This document shows, one piece after another, positions 26,297 to 35,603 of a stretch of DNA of 64,000 nt. The notes under the pieces were generated by a model. That model ran no database searches. It worked only from the letters and a program-made list of their open reading frames with translations, and had not been told where the DNA came from. Every line of letters begins with the position of its first letter. The stretch's first letter is position 1. The position numbers were made by a program, and so were the translations under genes. The DNA comes from Rodentibacter heidelbergensis (GTDB lineage: Bacteria; Pseudomonadota; Gammaproteobacteria; Enterobacterales; Pasteurellaceae): contig NZ_MLHH01000011.1 of the NCBI RefSeq assembly GCF_002000125.1, forward strand, positions 1-64,000, given 5' to 3'.

Positions 26297-26899
26297 ATGC
26301 AAAGTAGTCCACTTTTAGAACATCTCATTGAAAATCTTCGTTGTTTACCGGGTGTGGGGCCAAAATCAGCACAGCGTATGGCCTATCACCTTTTGCAACG
26401 TAATCGTAGTGGTGGGATGAATTTGGCTCGGGCGCTTACTGAGGCAATGTCTAAAATCGGGCATTGTTCCCATTGCCGTGATTTCACGGAAGAAGAGGTG
26501 TGTAATATTTGTAATAATCCTCGCCGTCAAAATTCCGGTTTACTTTGTGTGGTGGAAATGCCGGCGGATATTCAGGCCATTGAGCAAACCGGGCAATTTT
26601 CCGGTCGATATTTTGTGTTAATGGGGCATTTATCGCCACTCGATGGCATTGGGCCTCGTGAAATCGGGTTGGATTTATTGCAAAAACGGTTGATCGAGGA
26701 ATCTTTTCACGAAGTGATCCTCGCCACCAATCCGACTGTTGAGGGAGAGGCGACAGCAAATTATATTGCGGAAATTTGCCGTCAACACAATATTAAAGTG
26801 AGCCGCATTGCCCATGGTATTCCGGTGGGCGGCGAGCTTGAAACCGTTGATGGCACAACCCTTACTCATTCTTTCCTTGGTCGCCGTCAAATCGATTAA
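26297..26899 (+). CDS. recR: recombination mediator RecR
   Basis: A 200-residue protein that works with RecO and RecF to load RecA on gapped DNA. Visible are the N-terminal helix-hairpin-helix ([20 protein letters not shown]), the four-cysteine zinc finger ([18 protein letters not shown]), the Toprim domain ([38 protein letters not shown]) and the C-terminal Walker-B-like end ([20 protein letters not shown]). Full length. It is followed after 9 bp by topB, in one operon with ybaB. Confidence 0.96.
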   Translation: MQSSPLLEHLIENLRCLPGVGPKSAQRMAYHLLQRNRSGGMNLARALTEAMSKIGHCSHCRDFTEEEVCNICNNPRRQNSGLLCVVEMPADIQAIEQTGQFSGRYFVLMGHLSPLDGIGPREIGLDLLQKRLIEESFHEVILATNPTVEGEATANYIAEICRQHNIKVSRIAHGIPVGGELETVDGTTLTHSFLGRRQID

Positions 26900-26908
26900 T
26901 CTTTTCTT

Positions 26909-28873
26909 ATGCGTTTATTTATCGCCGAAAAACCCAGTTTAGCGCGTGCTATTGCCGATGTGTTGCCTAAACCACATCAACGTGGTGACGGCTTTATTAA
27001 ATGTGGCGATAAGGATGTGGTGACTTGGTGTGTGGGGCATTTGCTGGAGCAAGCCGAACCCGATGTTTATGATCCCAAATTTAAACAATGGCGATTAGAA
27101 CATTTACCTATCATTCCCGAAAAATGGCAACTTTTGCCCCGTAAAGAGGCGAAAAAGCAGCTGGCGGTGGTGGAAAAACTTATTCATCAGGCAGATGAAT
27201 TAGTCAATGCGGGTGACCCGGATCGAGAAGGGCAGCTTTTGGTGGATGAGGTGTTTAGCTATGCCAAGCTGAGTGCAGAAAAGCGTGATAAGATCCAACG
27301 CTGTTTAATCAGTGATCTTAATCCCAGTGCGGTGGAAAAAGCCGTTAACAAATTACAGCCGAACCGTAATTTTATTCCGCTTTCCACTTCAGCCTTGGCA
27401 AGGGCTCGTGCCGATTGGCTTTATGGCATTAATATGACAAGGGCTTACACCATTCGTGGGCGACAGGCCGGTTATAATGGCGTGCTTTCTGTGGGGAGGG
27501 TACAAACCCCGGTGTTGGGTTTGATTGTACGCCGAGATTTAGACATCGAGCATTTTCAGCCGAAAGATTTCTATGAAGTGCTGGCATGGATCAATCCTGA
27601 AGGGCAAGTCGAAAAAACAACAGAAAAATCGACCGCACTTTTCAGTGCCTTATGGCAACCGAGCAAGGCGTGTGAAAATTATCAAGATGAAGACGGGCGG
27701 GTGCTCTCCAAAGCCTTAGCGGAAAATGTGGTAAAACGTATTAAGTCACAGCCGGCGGAAGTGACGGATTATAAAGATGTGAGAGAGAAAGAAACCGCTC
27801 CTCTGCCTTACTCATTATCTGCCTTACAAATTGATGCGGCAAAACGCTTTGGTCTGTCAGCACAAGCAGTATTGGACATTTGTCAGCGACTCTATGAAAC
27901 CCACCGCTTAATCACTTATCCCCGCTCTGATAATCGTTATTTGCCGGAGGAGCATTTTGCCGAACGTCAGCAAGTCTTAAAGGCCATTGCTGTTCACAGT
28001 GAAACCTATCAAACCTTGCCAAGCGTGGTGGATACAAACCAAAAAAATCGTTGTTGGAATGATAAAAAAGTGGAGGCTCACCATGCCATCATTCCAACGG
28101 TGAAAAATCGTGCAGTAAATTTAACCCAAGAAGAACGCCATATTTATGATCTTATTGCCCGCCAATATTTGATGCAATTTTGCCCTGATGCAGAATATCG
28201 TAAAAGCAAGATCACTCTGAATATTGCGGGAGGAACTTTTATCGCACAGGCTCGCAATTTGCAGGTTGCGGGCTGGAAAGCGCTGCTTGGTAAAGAAGAC
28301 GATACGGAAAATCCAGAACCCTTGTTGCCAATTGTGAAGAAAGGGCAGATTTTGTATTGTGAACGTGGGGAAATGATCAGCAAAAAAACACAACCGCCCA
28401 AACCTTTCACGGATGCCACCTTGCTTTCTGCGATGACAGGGATTGCCCGCTTTGTGCAAGATAAAGAATTGAAAAAAATTCTGCGGGAAACTGATGGATT
28501 AGGCACAGAAGCTACCCGAGCCGGTATTATTGAATTGCTTTTTAAACGGGGATTTTTAACGAAAAAAGGGCGTAATATTCATAGCACAGAAACCGGGAGA
28601 ATTTTGATTCAGGCCTTACCGGATATTGCCACCCAACCGGATATGACAGCCCATTGGGAAGCCCAGCTCACGGATATTAGCCAAAAGCAAGCTACTTACC
28701 AACAATTTATGCATGGCGTGAATCAAATGCTGCCGGATTTAGTGCGTTTTGTTGATTTTAATGCTTTAAGGCAATTAAGCAGAGTGAGCCAAACGGTACA
28801 GAAAACAGAAAAAACACAAAAAAGTGCGGTCAAAAAATCGAAAACCGTTCATCGTGAAAAAGCAATTGATTAA
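26909..28873 (+). CDS. topB: DNA topoisomerase III
   Basis: A 654-residue type IA topoisomerase that decatenates DNA by single-strand passage. The Toprim domain opens with [20 protein letters not shown] and carries the acidic metal site [14 protein letters not shown]. The catalytic tyrosine is in [17 protein letters not shown] (near residue 330), preceded by the [18 protein letters not shown] stretch. The [17 protein letters not shown] signature is present, and a basic tail follows. Length equals E. coli TopB (653). It has an uptake sequence near 27630 and another near 28825. It is the third gene of ybaB-recR-topB. Confidence 0.95.
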   Translation: MRLFIAEKPSLARAIADVLPKPHQRGDGFIKCGDKDVVTWCVGHLLEQAEPDVYDPKFKQWRLEHLPIIPEKWQLLPRKEAKKQLAVVEKLIHQADELVNAGDPDREGQLLVDEVFSYAKLSAEKRDKIQRCLISDLNPSAVEKAVNKLQPNRNFIPLSTSALARARADWLYGINMTRAYTIRGRQAGYNGVLSVGRVQTPVLGLIVRRDLDIEHFQPKDFYEVLAWINPEGQVEKTTEKSTALFSALWQPSKACENYQDEDGRVLSKALAENVVKRIKSQPAEVTDYKDVREKETAPLPYSLSALQIDAAKRFGLSAQAVLDICQRLYETHRLITYPRSDNRYLPEEHFAERQQVLKAIAVHSETYQTLPSVVDTNQKNRCWNDKKVEAHHAIIPTVKNRAVNLTQEERHIYDLIARQYLMQFCPDAEYRKSKITLNIAGGTFIAQARNLQVAGWKALLGKEDDTENPEPLLPIVKKGQILYCERGEMISKKTQPPKPFTDATLLSAMTGIARFVQDKELKKILRETDGLGTEATRAGIIELLFKRGFLTKKGRNIHSTETGRILIQALPDIATQPDMTAHWEAQLTDISQKQATYQQFMHGVNQMLPDLVRFVDFNALRQLSRVSQTVQKTEKTQKSAVKKSKTVHREKAID

Positions 28874-28982
28874 AGTTGATACAATTAAATAATAAAAAAG
28901 AAAAAAAACTTGCGAAGAGGACAAAATCTTTATATTATTCGCCCCAGTTTTTTTGCGTAATACGCAATCTAGAGTAGAAAAA

Positions 28983-29327
28983 ATGTATCAAGTTCTTTTA
29001 TTTATTTATGTTGTTGTAGCTATTGCGTTGATCGGCTTTATCCTTGTTCAACAAGGCAAAGGCGCAAGTGCAGGTGCTTCTTTCGGTGGCGGTGCATCAG
29101 GCACAATGTTTGGTTCTGCCGGTGCAGGTAACTTTTTAACACGCACCAGTGCGATTTTAGCAACCATATTTTTTGTTATCGCACTTGTGTTAGGTAACCT
29201 AAACTCTCATCGTGGTAATGTTGAAAAAGGTACTTTTGATGATTTATCCCAAGCAGCCGAACAACTTCAACAACAGCAACAGGTTGCACCTGCAGTAGAT
29301 AATAAGAATAGTGATATCCCACAATAA
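28983..29327 (+). CDS. secG: protein translocase subunit SecG
   Basis: A 114-residue inner-membrane component of the SecYEG channel. It has two hydrophobic helices (YQVLLFIYVVVAIALIGFIL, and TSAILATIFFVIALVLGNL) flanking the conserved LVQQGKGASAGASFGGGASGTMFGSAG loop, and a polar Q-rich tail. I set the start at 28983 (MYQVLLF) as in the family; an upstream in-frame codon at 28953 adds ten polar residues unlike SecG. The leucine tRNA immediately downstream is the same neighbour as in E. coli. Confidence 0.94.
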   Translation: MYQVLLFIYVVVAIALIGFILVQQGKGASAGASFGGGASGTMFGSAGAGNFLTRTSAILATIFFVIALVLGNLNSHRGNVEKGTFDDLSQAAEQLQQQQQVAPAVDNKNSDIPQ

Positions 29328-29348
29328 ATTAAAATAGACAAATTTAAC

Positions 29349-29434
29349 GCTCTGGTGGTGGAATTGGTAGACACGCTATCTTGAGGGGGTAGTGACCACA
29401 GGTCGTGCGAGTTCAAGTCTCGCCCAGAGCACCA
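29349..29434 (+). tRNA. tRNA-Leu (anticodon GAG)
   Basis: The acceptor arms GCTCTGG and CCAGAGC pair over 7 bp, with an encoded ACCA end. The D region GTGGTGGAATTGGTAGACAC and T loop GTTCAAG are standard. The anticodon stem CTATC/GGTAG encloses TTGAGGG, giving anticodon GAG. A long variable arm (TGACCACAGGTCG) marks a class II leucine tRNA. It closely resembles E. coli leuU downstream of secG. Confidence 0.97.
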
Positions 29435-29440
29435 AATGAC

Positions 29441-29468
29441 AAAACCCAATGCTTTGCATTGGGTTTTT
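29441..29468 (+). terminator. terminator after tRNA-Leu
   Basis: AAAACCCAATGC and GCATTGGGTTTTT form a 12-bp stem with a TTT loop and a T tail. Confidence 0.9.
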
Positions 29469-29571
29469 GCTTTTCTAAAAAATACCTTATTTTTCAATAG
29501 ATTACAGACCTATAAACTACTTCTATTTTTCTTTTAACTGTATTAAAATACAGTTGTTTTCTGTAAGAGTG

Positions 29572-29657
29572 ATCAGTATTTATGATCTGAAATGATCTGC
29601 TTTACAATCTTTTTGCACCAAAAATTGCACCAAAAATAGAAGACTAAGCATGGCAAC
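29572..29657. repeat. integration-scar direct repeat, copy A
   Basis: ATCAGTATTTATGATCTGAAAT through TTTTGCACCAAAAATTG and AGAAGACTAA to GGCAAC. A diverged copy is at 30828-30910. The GCACCAAAAATTGCACCAAAA motif just before an integrase start is typical of phage or island attachment regions next to tRNA genes. Confidence 0.75.
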
Positions 29658-29733
29658 TTTTATCAAAAGAAATAATAAATGGCGTGCACAAGTGCGTAAG
29701 AAAGGCATAAGTAAATCTGCTGAATTTGTATGA
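29650..29733 (+). pseudogene. N-terminal remnant of a tyrosine recombinase
   Basis: An ATG at 29650 begins MATFIKRNNKWRAQVRKKGI, typical of the arm-binding domain of phage/island integrases, but it stops after 27 codons at TGA 29731-29733. No catalytic domain follows. The remainder to 29989 is AT-rich with no gene that I can support. Confidence 0.7.
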
Positions 29734-29989
29734 TCATTAACATGTGACCAAAAATAGACTTTGCTTACCCAGTGTATCAAACTCTTAAATCAAATTTAAG
29801 TTATTGATTTTAAATAAATTTTCTAGAATTCCCAGTGTGTCTACTATTTTTCTAGTATATATACACTTTTTTATTTTTTAGGTGGTGGAAAGACTTAGGC
29901 TGATCTATAGGAAGCTTTTCTAAATCCGTATTGCTTTTTGCTTTTGTGTAAATATAATGTATTTATTCTTTAACCGATAAAGGGTAGCT

Positions 29990-30274
29990 ATGTTTTCTAT
30001 TGATGGCTTTGAGTGGGATAAGCACAAAGCAGAGATTAACGAGAAAAAGCATGGAATTAATTTCACTGAAGCGGTCAGCATTTTTTATGATGACGATGCA
30101 TTATTAATTCCAGACCCAGATCACTCATTCTTAGAAGAGCGCTTTTTATTATTAGGGTGTAGTGAAAAAAGTAATGTGCTTGTAGTGGTGCATTGTGAAC
30201 GAGATAACAATATCCGAATTATCTCAGCAAGAAAAGCAACCAAACGAGAAATTAACCAATACAGGGGGAAATGA
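29990..30274 (+). CDS. brnT: BrnT-family toxin
   Basis: A 94-residue ribonuclease-type toxin of a type II toxin-antitoxin pair. The family pattern is clear: FEWDKHKAEINEKKHGINFTEA at residues 7-28, a central LEERFLLLG strand, and the ending RIISARKATKREINQY. BrnT of Brucella is about 92 residues and folds like RelE. The stop codon overlaps the start of the antitoxin gene (ATGA), so they are coupled. It lies in the scar beside tRNA-Leu, consistent with arrival on a mobile element. Confidence 0.9.
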   Translation: MFSIDGFEWDKHKAEINEKKHGINFTEAVSIFYDDDALLIPDPDHSFLEERFLLLGCSEKSNVLVVVHCERDNNIRIISARKATKREINQYRGK

Positions 30275-30486
30275 TGAGAGAAGAATATGACTTCAGCAAG
30301 GGAGTGAAAAATCCTTATGCCAATAATCTAAAATCTAAAAAAGTGGTTACCATTCGCATTGAAGACGAAACCATAGATTATTTCAAAGGCTTGGCAGAAG
30401 AAATGAAATTACCCTATCAAACATTGATTAACCTTTATTTAAAAGATTGTGTTGAACAAGGGCGTAAATTAAAAATGACTTGGTAG
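30271..30486 (+). CDS. brnA: BrnA-type antitoxin
   Basis: A 71-residue protein overlapping brnT. It contains YDFSKGVKNPYANNLKSKK followed by a ribbon-helix-helix-like segment (VVTIRIEDETIDYFKGLAEEMKLPYQTLINLYLKDC). Such proteins neutralise BrnT and repress their own promoter. Either the ATG at 30271 or the one at 30274 could be the start. It is shorter at the N-terminus than the Brucella BrnA, but matches the small CopG/BrnA-like antitoxins that accompany BrnT in many genomes. Confidence 0.87.
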   Translation: MMREEYDFSKGVKNPYANNLKSKKVVTIRIEDETIDYFKGLAEEMKLPYQTLINLYLKDCVEQGRKLKMTW

Positions 30487-30497
30487 AGAAGGGATTG

Positions 30498-30529
30498 AAA
30501 AGGCTTAGTGCAGTGCATTAAGCCTTTTT
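30498..30529 (+). terminator. terminator after brnTA
   Basis: AAAAGGCTTA and TAAGCCTTTTT with an 11-base loop. The stretch from here to 31029 holds no supported gene, only the second scar repeat. Confidence 0.82.
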
Positions 30530-30827
30530 GATTGGAGGTTTGTCGGCAGTACGCAAACGAAGGATAGGCTCTTGCTGATTTTACCAGCACTGTAAAAAGG
30601 GAAAATTTAAGCTGCTAAATTGAGCTGATCACTATTGGTTGCCTCTCGCTTTATGGCCCTAATAATTATTTAAAGAATAGCTATTTTTGTGAGTGACTTT
30701 TGATTTTAGTATATTTTTGTAATTTCTTTTTTGTTTTTACTTTTCTAAAAGTTTTATTTTCAATGGGGTAGAATATTAAAAACGTTCTATTTACTGTACC
30801 AAAATCCAATGATGATATAGGCAAATA

Positions 30828-30910
30828 ATCAGTATTTATCATCTGAAATAAGCTGTTTTACATCTTTTGCACCAAAAATTGTACCAAAACAGAAGACTAA
30901 ATATAGCAAC
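30828..30910. repeat. integration-scar direct repeat, copy B
   Basis: A diverged copy of 29572-29657, including CACCAAAAATTGTACCAAAA and AGAAGACTAA. The integrase start codon has become ATA and the frame stops soon after. The two copies bracket brnTA. Confidence 0.75.
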
Positions 30911-31029
30911 GCTAACTTTTTAGTATCGAATTGTTTTTATGATTATCAAATATTAATTCGATTTATTGGGTATTGATAAGGGAGTATAGAGAAAATGCGG
31001 CCAAATTTGACCGCACTTTAGAAGAGGGG

Positions 31030-31977
31030 TTAGCTAAACATTGCTGAGATAGATTCTTCGTTGCTAATGCGGCGAATTGCCTCAGCGAGCATAGAAGAGA
31101 GGGTGAGAACACGGACTTTTCCAAGGGCTTTCATTTCAGAAGAAAGTGGAATGGTGTCAGTTACAACGATTTCATCAATGGCATCGCTGGCTAGGTTTTT
31201 CGCTGCTGCACCGGAAAAGACGGCATGGGTCGCATAAGCAAAAACCCGTTTTGCACCACGCTCTTTTAAGGCTTCTGCCGCTTTGCATAAAGTACCGCCG
31301 GTGTCGATCATATCATCGACAAGAATACAATCACGTCCTGCCACATCCCCAATAATATGCATCACTTGTGCCACGTTGGCGCGTGGACGGCGTTTATCGA
31401 TAATTGCCATATCCGTGTCGTTTAATAGTTTGGCAACAGCACGGGCTCGAACGACACCACCGATATCCGGAGAAACGACAATTGGGTTTTCAAGATCGGC
31501 TTTTTTCAAAATATCGTGAATGAGTACCGGAGAACCAAACACGTTATCCACCGGAACATCAAAGAAACCTTGGATTTGTTCTGCGTGTAAATCGCAGGTG
31601 AGGACACGGTCGATTCCCACGGTGGAAAGCATATCCGCCACCACTTTAGCGGTGATAGGTACACGGGCTGAGCGGACACGACGATCTTGACGTGCATAAC
31701 CGAAATAAGGAATCACCGCAGTGATACGGCCAGCGGAAGCACGGCGTAATGCATCCACCATCACGATTAATTCCATTAGATTATCGTTGGTTGGGGCACA
31801 GGTTGACTGGATGATAAAGACATCCGCTCCCCGTACGTTTTCGTTGATTTGAACTTGAATTTCGCCATCGCTGAAACGACCAACAGTCGCATCGCCAAGA
31901 GAAATATATAAACGTTCTGAAATACGTTTTGCAAGTTCAGGTGTGGCATTACCCGCGAAGAGTTTAATGTCTGGCAT
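31030..31977 (-). CDS. prs: ribose-phosphate pyrophosphokinase
   Basis: A 315-residue enzyme making PRPP from ribose 5-phosphate and ATP for nucleotide, histidine and tryptophan synthesis. Seen: [19 protein letters not shown], the [16 protein letters not shown] flexible loop, YARQDRR (catalytic Arg), [17 protein letters not shown], and the PRPP-binding loop [14 protein letters not shown]. Length and order match E. coli Prs (315). It follows ispE after 17 bp on the minus strand, the usual lolB-ispE-prs order. GAGG precedes the start. Confidence 0.97.
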   Translation of the reverse strand: MPDIKLFAGNATPELAKRISERLYISLGDATVGRFSDGEIQVQINENVRGADVFIIQSTCAPTNDNLMELIVMVDALRRASAGRITAVIPYFGYARQDRRVRSARVPITAKVVADMLSTVGIDRVLTCDLHAEQIQGFFDVPVDNVFGSPVLIHDILKKADLENPIVVSPDIGGVVRARAVAKLLNDTDMAIIDKRRPRANVAQVMHIIGDVAGRDCILVDDMIDTGGTLCKAAEALKERGAKRVFAYATHAVFSGAAAKNLASDAIDEIVVTDTIPLSSEMKALGKVRVLTLSSMLAEAIRRISNEESISAMFS

Positions 31978-31994
31978 TTTGTTATAACCTCAGG

Positions 31995-32912
31995 TTAAAT
32001 TGTCGATGAGTTAGGGAGATTGTGGCGTTTCAACAGTTGATGTAACGGCGAAACATTGAGTCCTTTCGCAACAAAACCGAATAATTCTTTTGGTTTTTGT
32101 TGAAAGCATGCTTGGGCGTCTGCCTCGTTATTAAACTCAGCGAATACGCAAGCACCGGTTCCGGTTAATCTTGCCGGCGCATATTGTAGCAACCAGTTCA
32201 GGGCTTTTTCAACGTCTGAATAGTGATTTAACACAATTTTTTGGCAATCGTTTTCGTAAGGCAAAGAAAGTAGCACATCTAAGGGTCTTTTAGGGGTGTG
32301 ACGGGGGAGATCCGGATCACTGAAAATCACTGCGGTGGAAATCGCACTTTCCGGTTTTAACACGACAAACCATTTTTCCGGTGGATGGCAGTAAGTGATT
32401 TTTTCGCCTACGCCCTCAGCAAAAGCTGCATGGCCGTGGATGAAAATAGGTACATCGGCTCCTAGTTCCAATCCTGTTTCTGCGAGTTCATCAAGGGATA
32501 AATTCGCTCCCCAAAGCGCATTTAAGGCAAGGAGTGTGGTGGCCGCATTGGAAGACCCGCCTCCGACACCGCCTCCCATAGGAAGGATTTTCTCTAAATG
32601 AATGGTTGCCCCTTGGGTGATACGGGCTTTTTCCTGCAAACGTTTTGCCGCTCGGTAAATTAAATTATCTTCGGTTTTTAAATGAGGAATTTCCGGTGTG
32701 ATAAGGATATCGCTACTTTGTTCACAAACTTCAATATTGAGCCAATCGCCAAAATCAAGAAATTGAAAGAGGGTTTGTAATTCGTGGTAGCCGTTGGGCA
32801 ATTTTCCGTTGATATAAAGGAATAAATTGAGTTTTGCAGGGCTTGGAAAACGCCGAGGTTTTCCAAGTAAATCGGGTGAAGAAAGTGCGGTCGAAAATTG
32901 ATGCGTTTTCAT
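31995..32912 (-). CDS. ispE: 4-diphosphocytidyl-2-C-methyl-D-erythritol kinase
   Basis: A 305-residue GHMP-family kinase of the MEP isoprenoid pathway. Motifs: FPSPAKLNLFLYINGKLPNGYHELQTLFQFLD, the glycine-rich ATP loop PMGGGVGGGSSNAATTLL and the late RLTGTGACVFAEF. I place the start at 32912, where the lolB stop and the ATG overlap by one base (TAATG). A frame extended by four codons lies inside lolB. It has about 15 more N-terminal residues before the conserved part than E. coli IspE (283), including an uptake sequence that encodes STALSS. Confidence 0.95.
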   Translation of the reverse strand: MKTHQFSTALSSPDLLGKPRRFPSPAKLNLFLYINGKLPNGYHELQTLFQFLDFGDWLNIEVCEQSSDILITPEIPHLKTEDNLIYRAAKRLQEKARITQGATIHLEKILPMGGGVGGGSSNAATTLLALNALWGANLSLDELAETGLELGADVPIFIHGHAAFAEGVGEKITYCHPPEKWFVVLKPESAISTAVIFSDPDLPRHTPKRPLDVLLSLPYENDCQKIVLNHYSDVEKALNWLLQYAPARLTGTGACVFAEFNNEADAQACFQQKPKELFGFVAKGLNVSPLHQLLKRHNLPNSSTI

Positions 32913-33532
32913 TAAAACATCCACTCATCCACACGGATTTTTAGGGTCTGGGCGGTATTTTGGTTTTTCAGTAAGATATTTTCCGGCATGGCATTTTCTG
33001 TGTGGTAAGTTAAATAATCCGCTGTCCAAGTAGATCCCTCAAGAGGATAACTGAAAGTGCCGAGCAAATGATTCATTCCCACTTTATAATCAGAATTGAC
33101 GGCAGGTTGTCCTTTCAGCCAATAAGCGAGATGTTCTAAGGGGATATCCATACCGATCATTTCTTGCAGTAATAATTTGGCATTGCGTGCCGACTGTCGA
33201 TTGCCATTATTGTCTGAAATCGTCATTCCCTGTGGTTGCATTTCAATCAATAAAGTGGATTTACTGATAAGTGAATAGAGTTTAAGGGTATAGGATTGTG
33301 GATGTTGATATTGCCATTCAAAACGGCTGGAAAAACGTTCTGTCGGGCTAATGTAACCGATTTGCCCTTTGGCACGATATTGCCGGATTTTTTCGATTTT
33401 TTGTAAGTGCTGTTGCCAAGCGGCATCGGTTTTATCAAGATATTGCACATTGGTTGGACGCTCTGCATCTAAGGTACAGGCACTCAGGATTGTTGCAATA
33501 AAAAGTGCGGTTAAAAATTTTAATGATTTCAT
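32912..33532 (-). CDS. lolB: outer-membrane lipoprotein receptor LolB
   Basis: A 206-residue lipoprotein that accepts lipoproteins from the periplasmic carrier LolA and inserts them into the outer membrane. The signal peptide MKSLKFLTALFIATILSAC ends in a lipobox with Cys19. The mature protein is strand-rich with the expected RAKGQIGYISPTERFSSRFEWQY and LAYWLKGQP segments. Its position directly before ispE and prs is conserved in gammaproteobacteria and supports the call. Confidence 0.93.
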   Translation of the reverse strand: MKSLKFLTALFIATILSACTLDAERPTNVQYLDKTDAAWQQHLQKIEKIRQYRAKGQIGYISPTERFSSRFEWQYQHPQSYTLKLYSLISKSTLLIEMQPQGMTISDNNGNRQSARNAKLLLQEMIGMDIPLEHLAYWLKGQPAVNSDYKVGMNHLLGTFSYPLEGSTWTADYLTYHTENAMPENILLKNQNTAQTLKIRVDEWMF

Positions 33533-33596
33533 GCATTATACTCAGTTGAAAATTGCCGCTATTTTAAGAGGTTAAATATACTTAGTAAAGCTCGTT

Positions 33597-34847
33597 TTAT
33601 TGGGGATTATAGGCATTTTTAGCCTCGCTCACCGCTTTGGTTCTACGACGATTGAGTTCGTCTCGAATACCTTCTTTTTCAAAACCATCTGCAATCACTT
33701 GCTGTACGTCCACGTTTTTTGCAGCTTTTAGTAGAGCATGAATATAATCCCATTGTGGATATTCCCGCATTTCAAAACCGGTTCGTCCTCGTGTATCGGC
33801 AAGGCACAGGAAAAGAAATTCTTGGAATCGTTGCGGTTTTCGCCACACATCAAAACGATTAAACAGTTTCATCACCGTTTCAGGGCGAAGCTCAAAGGCT
33901 TTGTGAATATGAGTATGATATTCACAACTCAGCTCAGCCAGTTCTTGGTAATAACTTGGCACTTTTAACCGTTTAGAGAGGGTTCGGGTCGGTTTAATGC
34001 CCGCTTGCTCATGCCCATAATGATGAGGCAGGATTTCTTTCGGCGTGAGGGCTTTACCAAGATCATGACAAATTGCCGCAAAACGCACCGCACTTTTGTT
34101 GAGCTGACTTTGGTTTTCTGTGAGTTTCGCCGCTTGCTGTAACACTAACATCGTATGCACAAAGCTATCAATTTCCGGGTGATGTTGTGGGGGATTTGGC
34201 ACGCCATACAGGGCATCAAGTTCCGGGAAAAGGATGCTTAAGGCACCAATTTGACGTAATACCTCAAAATAAATTTCAGGGTGTTTTTCATTGAGTGCTT
34301 TTTCTGTTTCAAGCCACACCCGTTCTGCGGTTAAATGTGAGAGTTCACCACTTTGTACCAGATTTTCCATTAATTGAAGGGTTTCCGGTGCGATGTGAAA
34401 GCCTAAATGATGAAAACGGGCAGCAAAGCGGGCCAGCCGTAGAACCCGCAAGGGATCTTCTGCAAAGGCTGGGGAAATATGGCGTAAAATTCGTTTATCT
34501 AAATCCTGTTTGCCTTGATAGGGATCATAAAGATTACCTTGTTTATCTTGCGCCATGGCATTGATGGTGAGATCTCGGCGGATAAGATCTTGTTCTAGTG
34601 TGATATGTTCTGAAAAATCGCAGAGAAATCCTGTATAACCCTTGCCGGATTTTCGTTCTGTTCTCGCTAAAGCATATTCTTCTTTGGTTTTGGGATTGAG
34701 AAAAACAGGAAAATCTTTACCTACCTGTTGATAGCCTTGTGCTAATAATTGTTCCGGTGTCGCCCCAACGATCACCCAATCCCGATCTTTAACCGGCAAA
34801 CCGAGGAGCTGATCCCGAACGGCTCCCCCCACTAAATAGATTTCCAT
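33597..34847 (-). CDS. cca: multifunctional CCA tRNA nucleotidyltransferase
   Basis: A 416-residue enzyme that adds or repairs the 3' CCA of tRNAs without a template. The class II nucleotidyltransferase head shows [13 protein letters not shown], the metal-binding DRDWVIVG, and [21 protein letters not shown] follows in the neck. The C-terminal HD domain ([11 protein letters not shown]) provides the phosphatase and phosphodiesterase activities seen in the E. coli enzyme (412 residues). It is followed upstream, on the same strand, by a ygiM-like gene, as in E. coli. Confidence 0.95.
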   Translation of the reverse strand: MEIYLVGGAVRDQLLGLPVKDRDWVIVGATPEQLLAQGYQQVGKDFPVFLNPKTKEEYALARTERKSGKGYTGFLCDFSEHITLEQDLIRRDLTINAMAQDKQGNLYDPYQGKQDLDKRILRHISPAFAEDPLRVLRLARFAARFHHLGFHIAPETLQLMENLVQSGELSHLTAERVWLETEKALNEKHPEIYFEVLRQIGALSILFPELDALYGVPNPPQHHPEIDSFVHTMLVLQQAAKLTENQSQLNKSAVRFAAICHDLGKALTPKEILPHHYGHEQAGIKPTRTLSKRLKVPSYYQELAELSCEYHTHIHKAFELRPETVMKLFNRFDVWRKPQRFQEFLFLCLADTRGRTGFEMREYPQWDYIHALLKAAKNVDVQQVIADGFEKEGIRDELNRRRTKAVSEAKNAYNPQ

Positions 34848-34858
34848 GGATTTTCCTT

Positions 34859-34889
34859 AAAAAAGAACACCGAACGGATGCTCGGTGTT
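34859..34889 (-). terminator. terminator after the ygiM-like gene
   Basis: AACACCGA and TCGGTGTT with an 8-base loop; on the minus strand a run of T follows. It lies between the ygiM-like gene and cca. Confidence 0.82.
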
Positions 34890-34894
34890 ACTGA

Positions 34895-35506
34895 TTATGC
34901 CCAGCCATTACGACGTTTACGTCTTGGTAAAATATGCGGAATGATTAAACCAAGTAATAAACCTACGCCTAGTACAGAACCGCCATAAATAAACCATTGA
35001 ATAGCAATTTCACGCTTGCCTACATCAAGCATGGCTTCCAAATCCCGATTTTTGTTTTTGACGATCTCTAACTCACGTTTAAGCTGAGAATTTTGTTCTA
35101 ATAATTCGCTACTTTGCTGTTCCGATTGTTTGGTACGGCGTTGCATTTCCACCGTCCGTTGTTGCCAGTCGCTGTCTAAATGATTGAGTTTTAAGGTTAA
35201 TTCTTGAATTTGGGCTTTTAACTTTGGATTTTCGAGTTTACTGCTTGGCGTGTTACTCAGTTCGGACGTTAAAATCCAAGCTTCACGGTTTTTGCTGTCA
35301 CGAATAAGGCTGTATTTACCTTGTCGATCCAACACGTTAACCTGCTCTCCTGATTGAATGGCCCCTGCAATTTTAAATTGATCACCCGCACCACGGCGAA
35401 GATAAGTATTTAGATTTTCTGTCACATATTGGGTTTCTGCATAAGCAGAATTGATGGCTGAACCGAGTAAAATCGCTGAGAGTATTGTAGAGATTTTTTT
35501 CATCAT
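34895..35506 (-). CDS. SH3-domain membrane protein (YgiM-like, TIGR04211 type)
   Basis: A 203-residue envelope protein with a signal peptide (ending SAYAETQY), a bacterial SH3 domain at residues about 25-85 (LNTYLRRGAGDQFKIAGAI, GEQVNVLDR, REAWILTSEL), a coiled coil at about 95-165 (LTLKLNHLDSDWQQR..., QSSELLEQNSQLKRELEI) and a C-terminal membrane helix (IYGGSVLGVGLLLGLIIP) followed by a basic tail, PRRKRRN. The architecture suggests a periplasmic peptide- or peptidoglycan-binding module anchored in the inner membrane. Its neighbourhood with cca is the same as E. coli ygiM. The exact role is unknown. Confidence 0.85.
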   Translation of the reverse strand: MMKKISTILSAILLGSAINSAYAETQYVTENLNTYLRRGAGDQFKIAGAIQSGEQVNVLDRQGKYSLIRDSKNREAWILTSELSNTPSSKLENPKLKAQIQELTLKLNHLDSDWQQRTVEMQRRTKQSEQQSSELLEQNSQLKRELEIVKNKNRDLEAMLDVGKREIAIQWFIYGGSVLGVGLLLGLIIPHILPRRKRRNGWA

Positions 35507-35558
35507 TATCCTTTAAAATTATGTTAAGTCACATTAATACAGACTTTTATTGAGAAAG

Positions 35559-35587
35559 AAAGTGCGGTCAAATTTAACCGCACTTTT
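35559..35587. terminator. paired uptake sequences acting as pit terminator
   Basis: AAAGTGCGGT and ACCGCACTTT separated by 8 bases, with flanking A/T runs, just beyond the pit stop codon. Confidence 0.7.
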
Positions 35588-35603
35588 TTAATCAGTTATT
35601 TAA

